NCBI GenBank assembly: GCA_002731775.1
Contig: PCCP01000121.1
Span: forward strand, 1-64,000
DNA length: 64,000 nucleotides
DNA from: Gammaproteobacteria bacterium
Lineage (GTDB): Bacteria; Pseudomonadota; Gammaproteobacteria; Pseudomonadales; Pseudohongiellaceae
Direction: 5' to 3'
A program made the position numbers and the translations under genes. Of this stretch, positions 44,510 to 53,322 are shown piece after piece (positions within the stretch are counted from its first letter, which is position 1; each line of letters starts with the position of its first letter). The notes under the pieces were generated by a model that saw nothing but the letters and a program-made list of their open reading frames with translations, was not told where the DNA came from and made no database searches.

Positions 44510-45001
44510 TTATTGCACCAGGAAAATATGCACATTCTCGTTACCCGGGCTTTCCCATTCCGGGTACTTGCTCTCAAACCGCCGTATGACCGGTTCGGTC
44601 GTGGACGCGTCGGTGACATGGCTTAAGGTGTGGTCATAGAGTCGACCGCCTATTTTCAGTCGCACCCGGGGATCCCGCATCACGTTCCTGTTCCAGCCCC
44701 TGGTGTCGGGAAAGACACCACCGGTGTAGTAGGCGGAGAACAGGTAGAAATTGCCGTTGTACTCCACACAGTAAGTAGTGATGGAATGCGGAATGCCATA
44801 GCGGGTATTGGTCTGTACGAATATTTCCCCGACCTGATCGGTAAAGGTCCAATCCGAGACCGCCTCCGTCACCAGATCCCCCACCAGCCACAGTCCGGGG
44901 CGCCGATCTTGCGGCTCAAAACCGAAGGTGCGCAGTGACACCAGTGCGACCAGCAACAGCAGCAGCAGGCTTAAGCCAGCTCGCTTCATGAGTTTTTTCA
45001 T
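44510..45001 (-). CDS. Membrane-anchored split-barrel-like protein, copy B
   Basis: 163 residues. N-terminal membrane helix MKKLMKRAGLSLLLLLLVAL, then GLWLVGDLVTEAVSDWTF, CVEYNGNFYLFSAYYTGG, GWNRNVMRDPRVRLKIGGRL. Same pattern as 18150-18668. R-DPRV-L-I-G is typical of split-barrel flavin or F420 proteins, though no cofactor is shown. A positive-inside N-terminus indicates that the domain faces the periplasm. Confidence 0.6.
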   Translation of the reverse strand: MKKLMKRAGLSLLLLLLVALVSLRTFGFEPQDRRPGLWLVGDLVTEAVSDWTFTDQVGEIFVQTNTRYGIPHSITTYCVEYNGNFYLFSAYYTGGVFPDTRGWNRNVMRDPRVRLKIGGRLYDHTLSHVTDASTTEPVIRRFESKYPEWESPGNENVHIFLVQ

Positions 45002-45018
45002 ATGCTTATTATCTTGGC

Positions 45019-45060
45019 AGGTCAGCTTGTCGGTGCCGAAATATCTCAGTCTCTGACCCC
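45019..45060. repeat. Weak inverted GGTCAG...CTGACC repeat
   Basis: AGGTCAG (45019-45026) faces CTGACCCC (45053-45060). It sits in the 63-base gap between two genes of copy B and looks like a short, decayed copy of the dispersed repeat. Confidence 0.45.
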
Positions 45061-45064
45061 ATTT

Positions 45065-45997
45065 CTACTCGCTTACGTTAACCGTAATGTAGCCATCGTC
45101 ATAGAGCCCACCGTCATCGGCGCGTACCCATAGCACATAGGTACCGAGTTCATTGAATGTCGCAGTTACTTCAACCATGCCATCGTCCGGAATTTCTGGC
45201 GGCAACCACAAGGAACCCCAGGGGGAGTTGGCTGACACACGAGTGTCTTCCCATACCTTGGTTTGCGGCGGATCGAAAGTAACTCCGCCTTCCCCACGAT
45301 AGACATTCCAGCTCATGTACAGGGCATTAATTTTGTTTACCGTAGGTTTTTGAGGAGCGCGAAACATACCGCGTAGCAGATCGCTTTCACTCCTGGTAGA
45401 ACTGATTCTGGTTCTCGGCAGCCCATCATCCTCAAGCTGAACCACCAGGGTAATCGCCCCACCAACCTTGGCCGTGCGAACTTCATCGCCCTGAATTGTG
45501 AGTACCGGAGGGATATTGGCTCTGGATTCAGGACTACTGACCCCAATACCCAAAGACCCGGTTTCAGACGCAATTACCATATTATCCACCAGGTAATCCG
45601 GTTTCAGCGTCCCATAAGCCTTGGTTTCTACACCATTAACATTCAGCGTCCACACCAATTCACGATCACCCCAATCGGCGGGCACCGATACTTCGAAAGT
45701 GAAGCGATTGCGGCGCGGGAAAAAATTGGTCGGTTGACCCTGGTCTGGTTCACCCGGTGAGAAAAAATTATTATCTCCAATTTCTACGAAGGGCTGTTGT
45801 TCCCAATTTTCGTTCATGTAACCGAACATAAGATTGAACGTTCCATCAGGATTGGGATGCCAACCCTCGAAGGCAGGCCAGACAGGTCTGCTTTGCATAA
45901 ATGTTTCTGCCTGCAGCATAGGAGTTGTAACCAGGAACAACAGGCCGAGCAGTAGAAATTTCATACCCATGCTCAATTCATTGGCTAATAGTTTCAT
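45065..45997 (-). CDS. Secreted Ig-like partner of the copper monooxygenase, copy B
   Basis: 310 residues from ATG 45997; nearby ATGs at 45970 and 45964 are alternatives. Signal peptide core MGMKFLLLGLLFLVTTPMLQA. Motifs VWPAFEGWHPNPDGTFNLMF, GQPTNFFPRRNRFTFEVSVP, DRELVWTLNVNG, then Ig-like VRTAKVGGAITLVVQLEDDG and LGTYVLWVRADDGGLY. Clear relative of 15380-16363, and equally placed directly after the copper monooxygenase. Function not known; probably a periplasmic binding or scaffolding subunit. Confidence 0.72.
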   Translation of the reverse strand: MKLLANELSMGMKFLLLGLLFLVTTPMLQAETFMQSRPVWPAFEGWHPNPDGTFNLMFGYMNENWEQQPFVEIGDNNFFSPGEPDQGQPTNFFPRRNRFTFEVSVPADWGDRELVWTLNVNGVETKAYGTLKPDYLVDNMVIASETGSLGIGVSSPESRANIPPVLTIQGDEVRTAKVGGAITLVVQLEDDGLPRTRISSTRSESDLLRGMFRAPQKPTVNKINALYMSWNVYRGEGGVTFDPPQTKVWEDTRVSANSPWGSLWLPPEIPDDGMVEVTATFNELGTYVLWVRADDGGLYDDGYITVNVSE

Positions 45998-46048
45998 TTC
46001 CTCTAATATCCTCAATTTGTATAAATGAAAACCGTGGTCTGTCCTCAT

Positions 46049-47443
46049 TTAATCTTCAACTTCGATCGGTGACACCAAAGTTGCACCGCACAGAGGGCAA
46101 CCAATGACATGGTCATTCGGTCCCATATTGAGTACCTCACGCCTCTCCGCCATGGCTTCCAGGAATTGCTCCTGATTCATGGAAACCCGAATGCCGAGAT
46201 CGAGAAACATGTTCTGCGTAGATCGGTTACCGGATCCCTGCCAGTTGCGCGGGTCCGGGATATTCATATTGGTGTCCGTGTTGTTCATATAACCAGTGAT
46301 ATGAAGAATGGTGCCTTCGGGTAAAAGTGGTGCCGCGGAATCCTCAAATTGATAGGTACGCACCCAGTTATGGTCGTAGCCTGCACAGGTCAGCGTTTCG
46401 ACCTGATGACCCCAGATCGCTTCCAGACACATACGAGTTCCAGGGGCATGCAAATGGGGTTCGAAAGAGACGATCTTGGTATGGGCTGGGAGAATACTGT
46501 AGGCATGCAGTTCCTGATCTGTCTGATTCGGAACCACGCTTATATCGACACCATTGCCGGTAAAATTGATCGAATCTCTATACTTGGGCTCGAAGTCCCT
46601 GTCTTGGAAGATGAAACCAATCTCCAGGTGGCCGGTAGTATCTCTGCCGTTGGAGTGCAAATGAATTGAGTCAGAAACAATCGCAGATCCTGCCCGTAAA
46701 AGACGCCCCGTATTATCATCGAAAATATCCGCATTACGCCCGACTTCATGTACCGGCCATGGCGGAGTGAAGCCACGCTGAACGTTTCCTTCGCTATCCA
46801 TTTGTGCCGTAAACCAGAGCATATGGTGGAAGATATAACGACCGCCGACGGTGCCAGAGAGTTTTGTCATGTCGACGTCGTTTACCTCAATGACTTCCGC
46901 CGATTTTACATAGCGGTCCTCGGTCATCCCGGTTGACACCGGCTCAATCTCGCCCCACCAGTCGGCAGTTCCAGCCAACTTGGTAAGCTCACCCAGTTTG
47001 ACGACCAGATCCGGGGTGCCGGCTTTCCATTTTATGCTGTCGTCGAAAACCAGGGGCTCCGGTGCATCCCCAGGGTCTCCTTTCGGTGTTCCGCTTCTCG
47101 CCCAGGTAGATATGGCAGCAATTTCTTCATCATTCAGGGAGGTGTCATTCTTAAAACTCTGTATGCCGATGTTCTTCTCGACATACCACGGAGGCATGGC
47201 ACCGGCCCGGTCACGCAAACCGGTCTTAAATTCAATCAACCCAGCGAAAGGCGCCACTTCATCGTAAGTTACCAGGGGCATCGGACCGCCGCCGCCAATC
47301 CGGTGGCAGTTCTGGCAGCTACGCTGCAAGATAGGTTCGATGTCTTTGTGGAATGTAATTTCGTCGGTCTGGCCGAATGAGATCGCCGGAAACGCAAGCA
47401 AAGCCAGCAGCCCCGTAAACAGTATCTTATTAGAATCTTTCAT
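46049..47443 (-). CDS. Cytochrome c - copper type II (PHM-like) monooxygenase fusion, copy B
   Basis: 464 residues, signal peptide ending AISFGQ. Haem c motif CQNCH (43-47). Copper-ligand pattern: HH at 206-207 (YIFHHMLWF), His261/His263 in SIHLHSNG, HxH at 330/332 (FEPHLHAPGTRMC), Met412 in RSTQNMFLDLG. An extra C-terminal CPLC (449-452) is absent from copy A. Both His and Met groups correspond to the CuH and CuM sites of PHM. The gene leads the copy B run. Substrate and electron donor unknown. Confidence 0.8.
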   Translation of the reverse strand: MKDSNKILFTGLLALLAFPAISFGQTDEITFHKDIEPILQRSCQNCHRIGGGGPMPLVTYDEVAPFAGLIEFKTGLRDRAGAMPPWYVEKNIGIQSFKNDTSLNDEEIAAISTWARSGTPKGDPGDAPEPLVFDDSIKWKAGTPDLVVKLGELTKLAGTADWWGEIEPVSTGMTEDRYVKSAEVIEVNDVDMTKLSGTVGGRYIFHHMLWFTAQMDSEGNVQRGFTPPWPVHEVGRNADIFDDNTGRLLRAGSAIVSDSIHLHSNGRDTTGHLEIGFIFQDRDFEPKYRDSINFTGNGVDISVVPNQTDQELHAYSILPAHTKIVSFEPHLHAPGTRMCLEAIWGHQVETLTCAGYDHNWVRTYQFEDSAAPLLPEGTILHITGYMNNTDTNMNIPDPRNWQGSGNRSTQNMFLDLGIRVSMNQEQFLEAMAERREVLNMGPNDHVIGCPLCGATLVSPIEVED

Positions 47444-47740
47444 AGTTCCATCCCCGTTTTGAGATTGGTGTTCCAGGCCTGGCTCTGCATCGCTGCCCCT
47501 TACTGCGGGTGCCGCCTCTGGAAGTTTCTCGGATCGGCTCCAAATGTAGCACTTTTATATGCACAAGGTGCTAAAAAGAGGACTTATTTACTATTTTCAG
47601 CGACCGTGTTGGTGATCTCCGCAAGCCCCGGTGTGCTCTCATTCTGAAACAGGTCTGGCCCCCAAAGTCGGATGTTCCTGCCGCGGCTCTGGCCAAGCCT
47701 CAGGCTTCAAGGACTTCGGGTCTCTCTCAGGGCTGACCCT
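47444..47740. other. 297-base gap, no gene seen
   Basis: Lies between copy B and the flavoprotein gene on the same strand. It should hold the promoter for the copper monooxygenase operon near 47444-47560. CAGGTCTGGCCCC near 47649 loosely resembles the repeat ends. Nothing else was recognised. Confidence 0.4.
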
Positions 47741-48982
47741 CTACGCAACCTGCCCCGCCACATACCCGGAGGACCAGGCCCACTGAAAATTAAAGCCGCC
47801 CAGATGACCGCTGACATCCAGTACTTCACCCACGAAATAGAGCCCCGCCTGTGCCTTTACTTCCATTGTCCTGGAACTGATGGCATCAGTGTCGACGCCA
47901 CCCAGCGTTACTTCGGCGGTTCGGTAGCCTTCCGTAGCCGATGGCTTCAGCCGCCAGTCATTAATTTGCTGGCCTATGGTCCGCAACCGGGTGGCAGAAA
48001 TTTCAACTATTGGAGTATGGGCAAACCGTGGCCACCATAGCGCCTCTAGTTCATTTACCAGTGATTTAGCGAGCTTCTGTCGCAACAAGGTTTTTAATCG
48101 GATTTTTATTTTTTCCTGCCTGGCCTGCAATAGCCACTCGCTGACATCGGTTGCAGGCGAAAGATTGATTCTGATTTCATCGCCCGCACGCCAGTAATTG
48201 GATATTTGCAATATGGCTGGGCCACTGATACCGCGGTGAGTAAATAGCAACTGCTCGATAAAGACCTGGCCATTGCATCTGACTTCAACTTCGAGGGACG
48301 ACCCAGACAGACGCGCGCACAGGAGCTTCATGGAATCGGTAAACATAAACGGCACCAGTCCGGCTCGCCGCTCGATAAGGGGCAGGGAAAACTGCCTGGC
48401 AAGTTTGTAACCAAACCCACTGCCGCCTAAAGAGGGTACTGACAGAGCGCCACTGGCCACCACCAGTGACTGACAATTCAGTCCTGATAATTTCCTTGCT
48501 GCGGCCAGGCCTTGCTCCACTACAACCCGATAGTGAGGGTTTTTAGAAACCTGTTCCAGAACCTCGACACGATTGATATCACAGTGGGTTTTTATCTCTA
48601 TGCAGGCCAGTTCACATTCGTCAACCAGCATGGTCAGGATGTCTTTAGCCGAATGCCGGCAAAATAATTGACTGTGTCGGCGTTCTTCATACTCGATACC
48701 ATGTTTCTCGACCAGGGCGATGAAATCCCACGGCGTATAAGCACTCAATGCCGATTTGCAAAAATGCGGGTTATTGGAAATAAAGTTCTCGGCCTCCACA
48801 GAGCGGTTGGTAAAATTGCAGCGCCCGCCGCCAGACATCAATATTTTTTTGCCAATTTTATTCGCTTTCTCCAGCACCAACACGCGCCGACCACGATTCG
48901 CGGCCGTAATTGCACACAGCAAACCGGCGGCACCTGCACCCAGGATGATGACATCGTAATCGTGGGAAGCGTTATTGGACAT
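47741..48982 (-). CDS. HI0933/BaiN-like flavoprotein
   Basis: 413 residues. FAD-binding start VIILGAGAAGLLCAITAANR (Gly-rich dinucleotide motif), then NKIGKKILMSGGGRCNFTNR, typical of the HI0933/YhiN family, an insert domain with hydrophobic strands, and the C-terminal TLGGVDTDAISSRTMEVKAQ, VGEVLDVSGHLGGFNFQWAW. Cytosolic flavoenzyme; substrates of most family members are unknown. No strong ribosome site. Not linked to copy B. Confidence 0.92.
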   Translation of the reverse strand: MSNNASHDYDVIILGAGAAGLLCAITAANRGRRVLVLEKANKIGKKILMSGGGRCNFTNRSVEAENFISNNPHFCKSALSAYTPWDFIALVEKHGIEYEERRHSQLFCRHSAKDILTMLVDECELACIEIKTHCDINRVEVLEQVSKNPHYRVVVEQGLAAARKLSGLNCQSLVVASGALSVPSLGGSGFGYKLARQFSLPLIERRAGLVPFMFTDSMKLLCARLSGSSLEVEVRCNGQVFIEQLLFTHRGISGPAILQISNYWRAGDEIRINLSPATDVSEWLLQARQEKIKIRLKTLLRQKLAKSLVNELEALWWPRFAHTPIVEISATRLRTIGQQINDWRLKPSATEGYRTAEVTLGGVDTDAISSRTMEVKAQAGLYFVGEVLDVSGHLGGFNFQWAWSSGYVAGQVA

Positions 48983-49165
48983 GTGGGAGGAGACGACCTT
49001 AGTTCAAGAATTTCAAGTTCGATGACACGAAAATGGACTCGTCAGTAGGCAGCGTAACTCTGCCCATTAAACGTGAACTGCTGCAGACTGGCTTGCCTAT
49101 TTTATTATCTACGGTTTGGCAGGGGGTTCAGTTACAACTGTGCAGAACGCGCTGGGTAAGAGGCT

Positions 49166-50662
49166 CTATTCGTGGGCGCCTAGCTGCCGCAGAAATTCGG
49201 CGATCTCGGGACGTGTTCCCCGCAGGCCATTGGTGCCGGGGATGGTCTGGGTGGTGGCGGCCAGCAGTAGCGGCGTCTGTTGGCGCTGGTTCGTGGCGTT
49301 GATGGCGGCACCCTGTGCAACCAAGTAGTGGACTACGGATTCGAAGTCTTTGAGTACCGCGTGGTGTAGCGCGGTTTGACCCCGATTGTCGGCGGCGTTG
49401 ACGTCGACGCCGAGCTCGATGAGGATGCGTGCCAGTTCCAGGGTCCGACGTTCTTCGCCTTCCCAGTCCGGCGCGGCGTTGCCGATGCGATCGCGGCGAT
49501 GATCCAGGGAAGAGCCGGAATTACCCATCGCCACCTGCAGTGTAGTCACCCCATTGCTGCTGACGAAAAATGGATCGGCGCCGCGTGCGAGCAGCGTTCG
49601 CAGAATTTCAACCTCGCCATATTTTGCGGCTAGCCAGAATGCGTTCATACCGATTAATTGGGCACGGATACTAAAGTCTGCGCTGAAGCGACGACCGGCT
49701 GTGCCATGTTCGATGAGCGCATTCAGGGCGGCATCGTTGTCGAGCAAGGCCGCCACCAACTCGACTTCGCTACGCAGCACAGCCGCGTGCAGCACGGTGT
49801 ATCCGGCTATGGCGGCATTAGGATCGGCACCCTGCTGCAGCAAATAGATCGCCAGCGACTCGTGCCCGCTATGCGCCGCGATGACCAGTGCGCTGGCGCC
49901 GGAAGCCTCGGTATCCTGAACGTCGGCACCGGCTTTCACGAGTACGCGAGCGGTGTCAATATCACCGTTGCGGGCCGCAAACAACAGCGGCGTCGAACCA
50001 CCGTGGGCCATGCGGAAGTTGCCGTTGGGATTGGTGTTGCCTGCCGTATTTTCCAGTTGATACCACACCTCCGTGCGGGCATGAAGGTCGGCGTTATTCT
50101 CGATCAGCAAAGCCACGATATCGGCATGGCGTTGGGCCACTGCCCACATGAGAGCAGTCTGCCCACGTTCATCCTCGGCGGTATTAACATTGGCGCCCTG
50201 CTCAAGCAGCAGCGCCACAGTCTGCAGGTTACCCGACCGCGACGCGGTCATCAGGGGCGTTTCGCCCCTCTTCAGCGCTGCATTCGGGTCAGCCCCCGCT
50301 GCCAGCAGCTGCCCTGCCATAAAATAACTACCGTTGATTGCTGCCAACCACAAGGGGGTCGCACCGAGTTCGTTGGCGGTGTTGACATCGGCGCCGGCCC
50401 CGATCAGCAACCCGGCCGCGTCGAGATCATCGCGATACGCAGCCCAGTGCAATGCGGTGGAGCCGTCGCCCTGGGCTGCGTTGATGTCGGCGCCCGAACG
50501 GATCAGTGTGCGCACTTGCTCGCTATCTCCGGCCCTCAATGCTGTAATAATTTTCGGCGCAGAGATTGACGCTGAAGATTGCCCGAGTGCAACAATTGGC
50601 CAGGCCAGCATGGCGGTCAGCGCGGCGACAATCGGTATTGTGGACCCTGGTCTCTTAGTCAT
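49166..50662 (-). CDS. Exported ankyrin-repeat protein
   Basis: 498 residues with signal peptide (ends near VALGQSS). About ten ankyrin repeats, for example GSTALHWAAYRDDLDAAGLL, GATPLWLAAINGSYFMAGQL, GETPLMTASRSGNLQTVALL, GQTALMWAVAQRHADIVALL, GQTALHHAVLKDFESVVHYL. Two repeats carry inserts. Ankyrin genes of this kind regularly border DUF1592-DUF1552 pairs; here that pair is divergent, 167 bases away. Probably binds a protein partner in the periplasm. Confidence 0.88.
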   Translation of the reverse strand: MTKRPGSTIPIVAALTAMLAWPIVALGQSSASISAPKIITALRAGDSEQVRTLIRSGADINAAQGDGSTALHWAAYRDDLDAAGLLIGAGADVNTANELGATPLWLAAINGSYFMAGQLLAAGADPNAALKRGETPLMTASRSGNLQTVALLLEQGANVNTAEDERGQTALMWAVAQRHADIVALLIENNADLHARTEVWYQLENTAGNTNPNGNFRMAHGGSTPLLFAARNGDIDTARVLVKAGADVQDTEASGASALVIAAHSGHESLAIYLLQQGADPNAAIAGYTVLHAAVLRSEVELVAALLDNDAALNALIEHGTAGRRFSADFSIRAQLIGMNAFWLAAKYGEVEILRTLLARGADPFFVSSNGVTTLQVAMGNSGSSLDHRRDRIGNAAPDWEGEERRTLELARILIELGVDVNAADNRGQTALHHAVLKDFESVVHYLVAQGAAINATNQRQQTPLLLAATTQTIPGTNGLRGTRPEIAEFLRQLGAHE

Positions 50663-50829
50663 CTCGATCCATGCTAAGGCATCTGCTCCCGCATTGACAG
50701 CCCGGTAAGACGGTGGCAGATTAGGGTGGGCCGCAGGGACTGAAGTCCATAGTATTAGAATGTCCCACTTAGTGCCAAGAAAGTTAGTTCCGAAAATGCT
50801 TTAGCCCGAAAATAACAAGGCTCTGACAG

Positions 50830-53322
50830 ATGATGACATCCAGGCTGCCTCTAGCTCCCTGCTTCAGATCGTCGTTACCCGCGATCGCCCTGGCCTATCT
50901 CGTTGCGTTGCCTGGGGGCGCTACTTTCTCTCTCGACATCCGGGCCCAGGCGGCTACGGCGGATGAACTTTATGCTTACCAGCTCACCCTGGGCGAGTAT
51001 TGCGTCACCTGTCATAACGACCAGATCTATGCCGGTGAACTCACCTTCGATGGCCTCAACCTGAGCGAGATCGGTGAATACGAGGAAATCCCGGAAAAGA
51101 TCCTGGCGCAGCTACGCTCCGGACAGATGCCCCCAACCGGTATGCCGAGGCCGCCGCCAGCAGAGTACGAAGCCCTCGCCAACTGGCTGGAATCCGCGCT
51201 CGACCAGTTCGCGCTGGACCATCCCAATCCCGGGCGCACCGAATCATTTCATCGCCTCAATCGCGCCGAATACGCCAACGCCGTGCGTGATCTGCTGGCG
51301 CTGGATGTAGATGTGGAGGCGCTGTTACCGGCAGACGACATCGCCGAGAATGGTTTCGACAACATGGCCGATGTGTTGACGGTCTCGCCGGCGTTGATGG
51401 AGCGCTACCTGTCGGCGGCGCGAAAGACAGCAAGACTGGCGGTGGGAGCGCCGCCGCCGGGTCCGGTATCCGAGACCTACGAGGTACCGATTCTGCTTAT
51501 TCAAAACGACCGCATGGGCGATGATCTCCCGTTTGGCTCCCGTGGCGGCGTTGCCGCCCGCCATTATTTCCCGGTGGATGGACACTACGACCTCGCCATT
51601 CGACTGCATCGCAATTATGTGAATTACATTCGCGGCATGGGTTCGCGCCATGAGTTGGAGGTGCGATTCGACGGAGTACTGGTGCAATCATTCAGCTTCG
51701 GTGGCGAGGAGCCGGATGTGCTGCAGGCGCCCGCGGGTTATGGTGGCAACCAGTTCGGCGATCCGGAATGGGAAGAATACATGCTTTTCGCCGACGCCAA
51801 TCTGCGGCTACGGTTCAGCGCTGCGGCAGGACCCCACGTCGTCGGCGTCTCCTTCGTACGCAAGTTTACCGAGCCCGAAGGTGTGCTGCAGCCGCCACAG
51901 AGTGTGTTCGCAGCGGCCGTCAACGAGATGCGTGACGGTGATGCGGCGGTGGAACAGATCGCAATTACCGGTCCATTTGAAGGCGGCGATGCGGGTGACA
52001 CCCCCAGTCGCCGCGCGGTGTTCAACTGCCGGCCCGCCGATAACACACAGGCTGGCGAAGACGCCTGTGCCAGGGAGATCTTGTCGGCGTTGGGGCGGCG
52101 GGCCTACAGAAGGCCGCTGGAGCCAGTAGATCTTGACACACTGATGGAATTCTATCGCCGGGGTCGGGGCGACGGCAGATTGAGCTTCGATGCCGGCATC
52201 CAGCTTGCGCTTGAGCGCCTGCTGATTTCGCCCGATTTCCTATTTCGCGTTGAGCGTGACCCGGCCGCTATTGAACCCGGCAGCGTCTATGAGTTGAGCG
52301 ATCTCGAACTGGCCTCGAGGCTATCTTTCTTTCTATGGAGCAGTATTCCGGATGCGGAACTCCTGACGGCGGCCGAGGCAGACGGGCTGCAAGACCCGGA
52401 GTTGCTGGAACAACAAACCCGGCGCATGTTGGCATACCCGCGTTCCAGGGCCCTGGTACAGAACTTCGCCGGCCAGTGGCTGTACCTGCGCAACTTGCCT
52501 GCGCTGGTGCCCGACGCGGTAGCCTTTCCCGAGTTTGATGAAAACCTCAGGGACGCGTTTCGACAGGAGAGCGAGATGTTCTTCGAGAATTTGATTCGCG
52601 AAGATGGTAGCGTGCTCGACCTGCTGGGCAGTGACTACGCCTATGTCAACGAACGCCTGGCGGAGCACTATGGCATTCCCGGCGTCTATGGCAGTCACTT
52701 TCGCCGGGTGCAGCTGGATGCCGAGTTGGCCGAACAGCGCGGCGGCATCCTCGGACAGGGCAGCCTACTAATGGCCACGTCCTACGCCAATCGGACCTCG
52801 CCGGTGCTGCGTGGTAAGTGGGTGCTGACCAACATCCTGGGAACGCCGCCACTGGCGCCGCCTCCCGATGTGCCGGATCTACCGGATACGGGAGCAGACG
52901 GCCAGCCGGCCACGGTGCGCGATCGCATGCTGCAGCATCGGGCCAACCCCGTGTGCAGGACCTGCCACGCACCCATGGACCCACTGGGCCTGGTGCTGGA
53001 GAACTACGATGCCATCGGCAGGTGGCGCACTACCGGAGAGGCGAACCTGGCGATCGACGCCTCGGGGCAACTGCCCAACGGTAGGCAGTTTTATGGGCCC
53101 CAGGGCCTGCGGACGCTGCTGCTGGAGCGCCGGCAGGCATTCAGCAGTACCGTGACCGAGAAGCTGCTAGAATATGCGATTGGTCGCGGTACCGAATACT
53201 ACGACAAACCCGTTGTACGGGGCATCACCCGCACGGCGGCATTGGATAACTTCAGTTGGTCGTCTATTATTGTGGGCATAGTCCAAAGTGTCCCGTTTCG
53301 AACGCGGAGGTCTGCGTTATGA
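50830..53322 (+). CDS. DUF1592-family exported cytochrome-like protein
   Basis: 830 residues. After a signal region, YCVTCHNDQIYAGELTFDGL carries a cytochrome c CxxCH (58-62), then DUF1587-like RLNRAEYANAVRDLLALDVD, DUF1592/1588 segments including LGRRAYRRPLEPVDLDTLM and LISPDFLFRVERDP, and CRTCHAPMDPLGLVLENYDA with a second CxxCH plus DUF1585 terminal part. It is the PSD-like 'planctomycete-type' protein family that partners DUF1552. Overlaps the next gene by 4 bases (ATGA). Confidence 0.88.
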   Translation: MMTSRLPLAPCFRSSLPAIALAYLVALPGGATFSLDIRAQAATADELYAYQLTLGEYCVTCHNDQIYAGELTFDGLNLSEIGEYEEIPEKILAQLRSGQMPPTGMPRPPPAEYEALANWLESALDQFALDHPNPGRTESFHRLNRAEYANAVRDLLALDVDVEALLPADDIAENGFDNMADVLTVSPALMERYLSAARKTARLAVGAPPPGPVSETYEVPILLIQNDRMGDDLPFGSRGGVAARHYFPVDGHYDLAIRLHRNYVNYIRGMGSRHELEVRFDGVLVQSFSFGGEEPDVLQAPAGYGGNQFGDPEWEEYMLFADANLRLRFSAAAGPHVVGVSFVRKFTEPEGVLQPPQSVFAAAVNEMRDGDAAVEQIAITGPFEGGDAGDTPSRRAVFNCRPADNTQAGEDACAREILSALGRRAYRRPLEPVDLDTLMEFYRRGRGDGRLSFDAGIQLALERLLISPDFLFRVERDPAAIEPGSVYELSDLELASRLSFFLWSSIPDAELLTAAEADGLQDPELLEQQTRRMLAYPRSRALVQNFAGQWLYLRNLPALVPDAVAFPEFDENLRDAFRQESEMFFENLIREDGSVLDLLGSDYAYVNERLAEHYGIPGVYGSHFRRVQLDAELAEQRGGILGQGSLLMATSYANRTSPVLRGKWVLTNILGTPPLAPPPDVPDLPDTGADGQPATVRDRMLQHRANPVCRTCHAPMDPLGLVLENYDAIGRWRTTGEANLAIDASGQLPNGRQFYGPQGLRTLLLERRQAFSSTVTEKLLEYAIGRGTEYYDKPVVRGITRTAALDNFSWSSIIVGIVQSVPFRTRRSAL

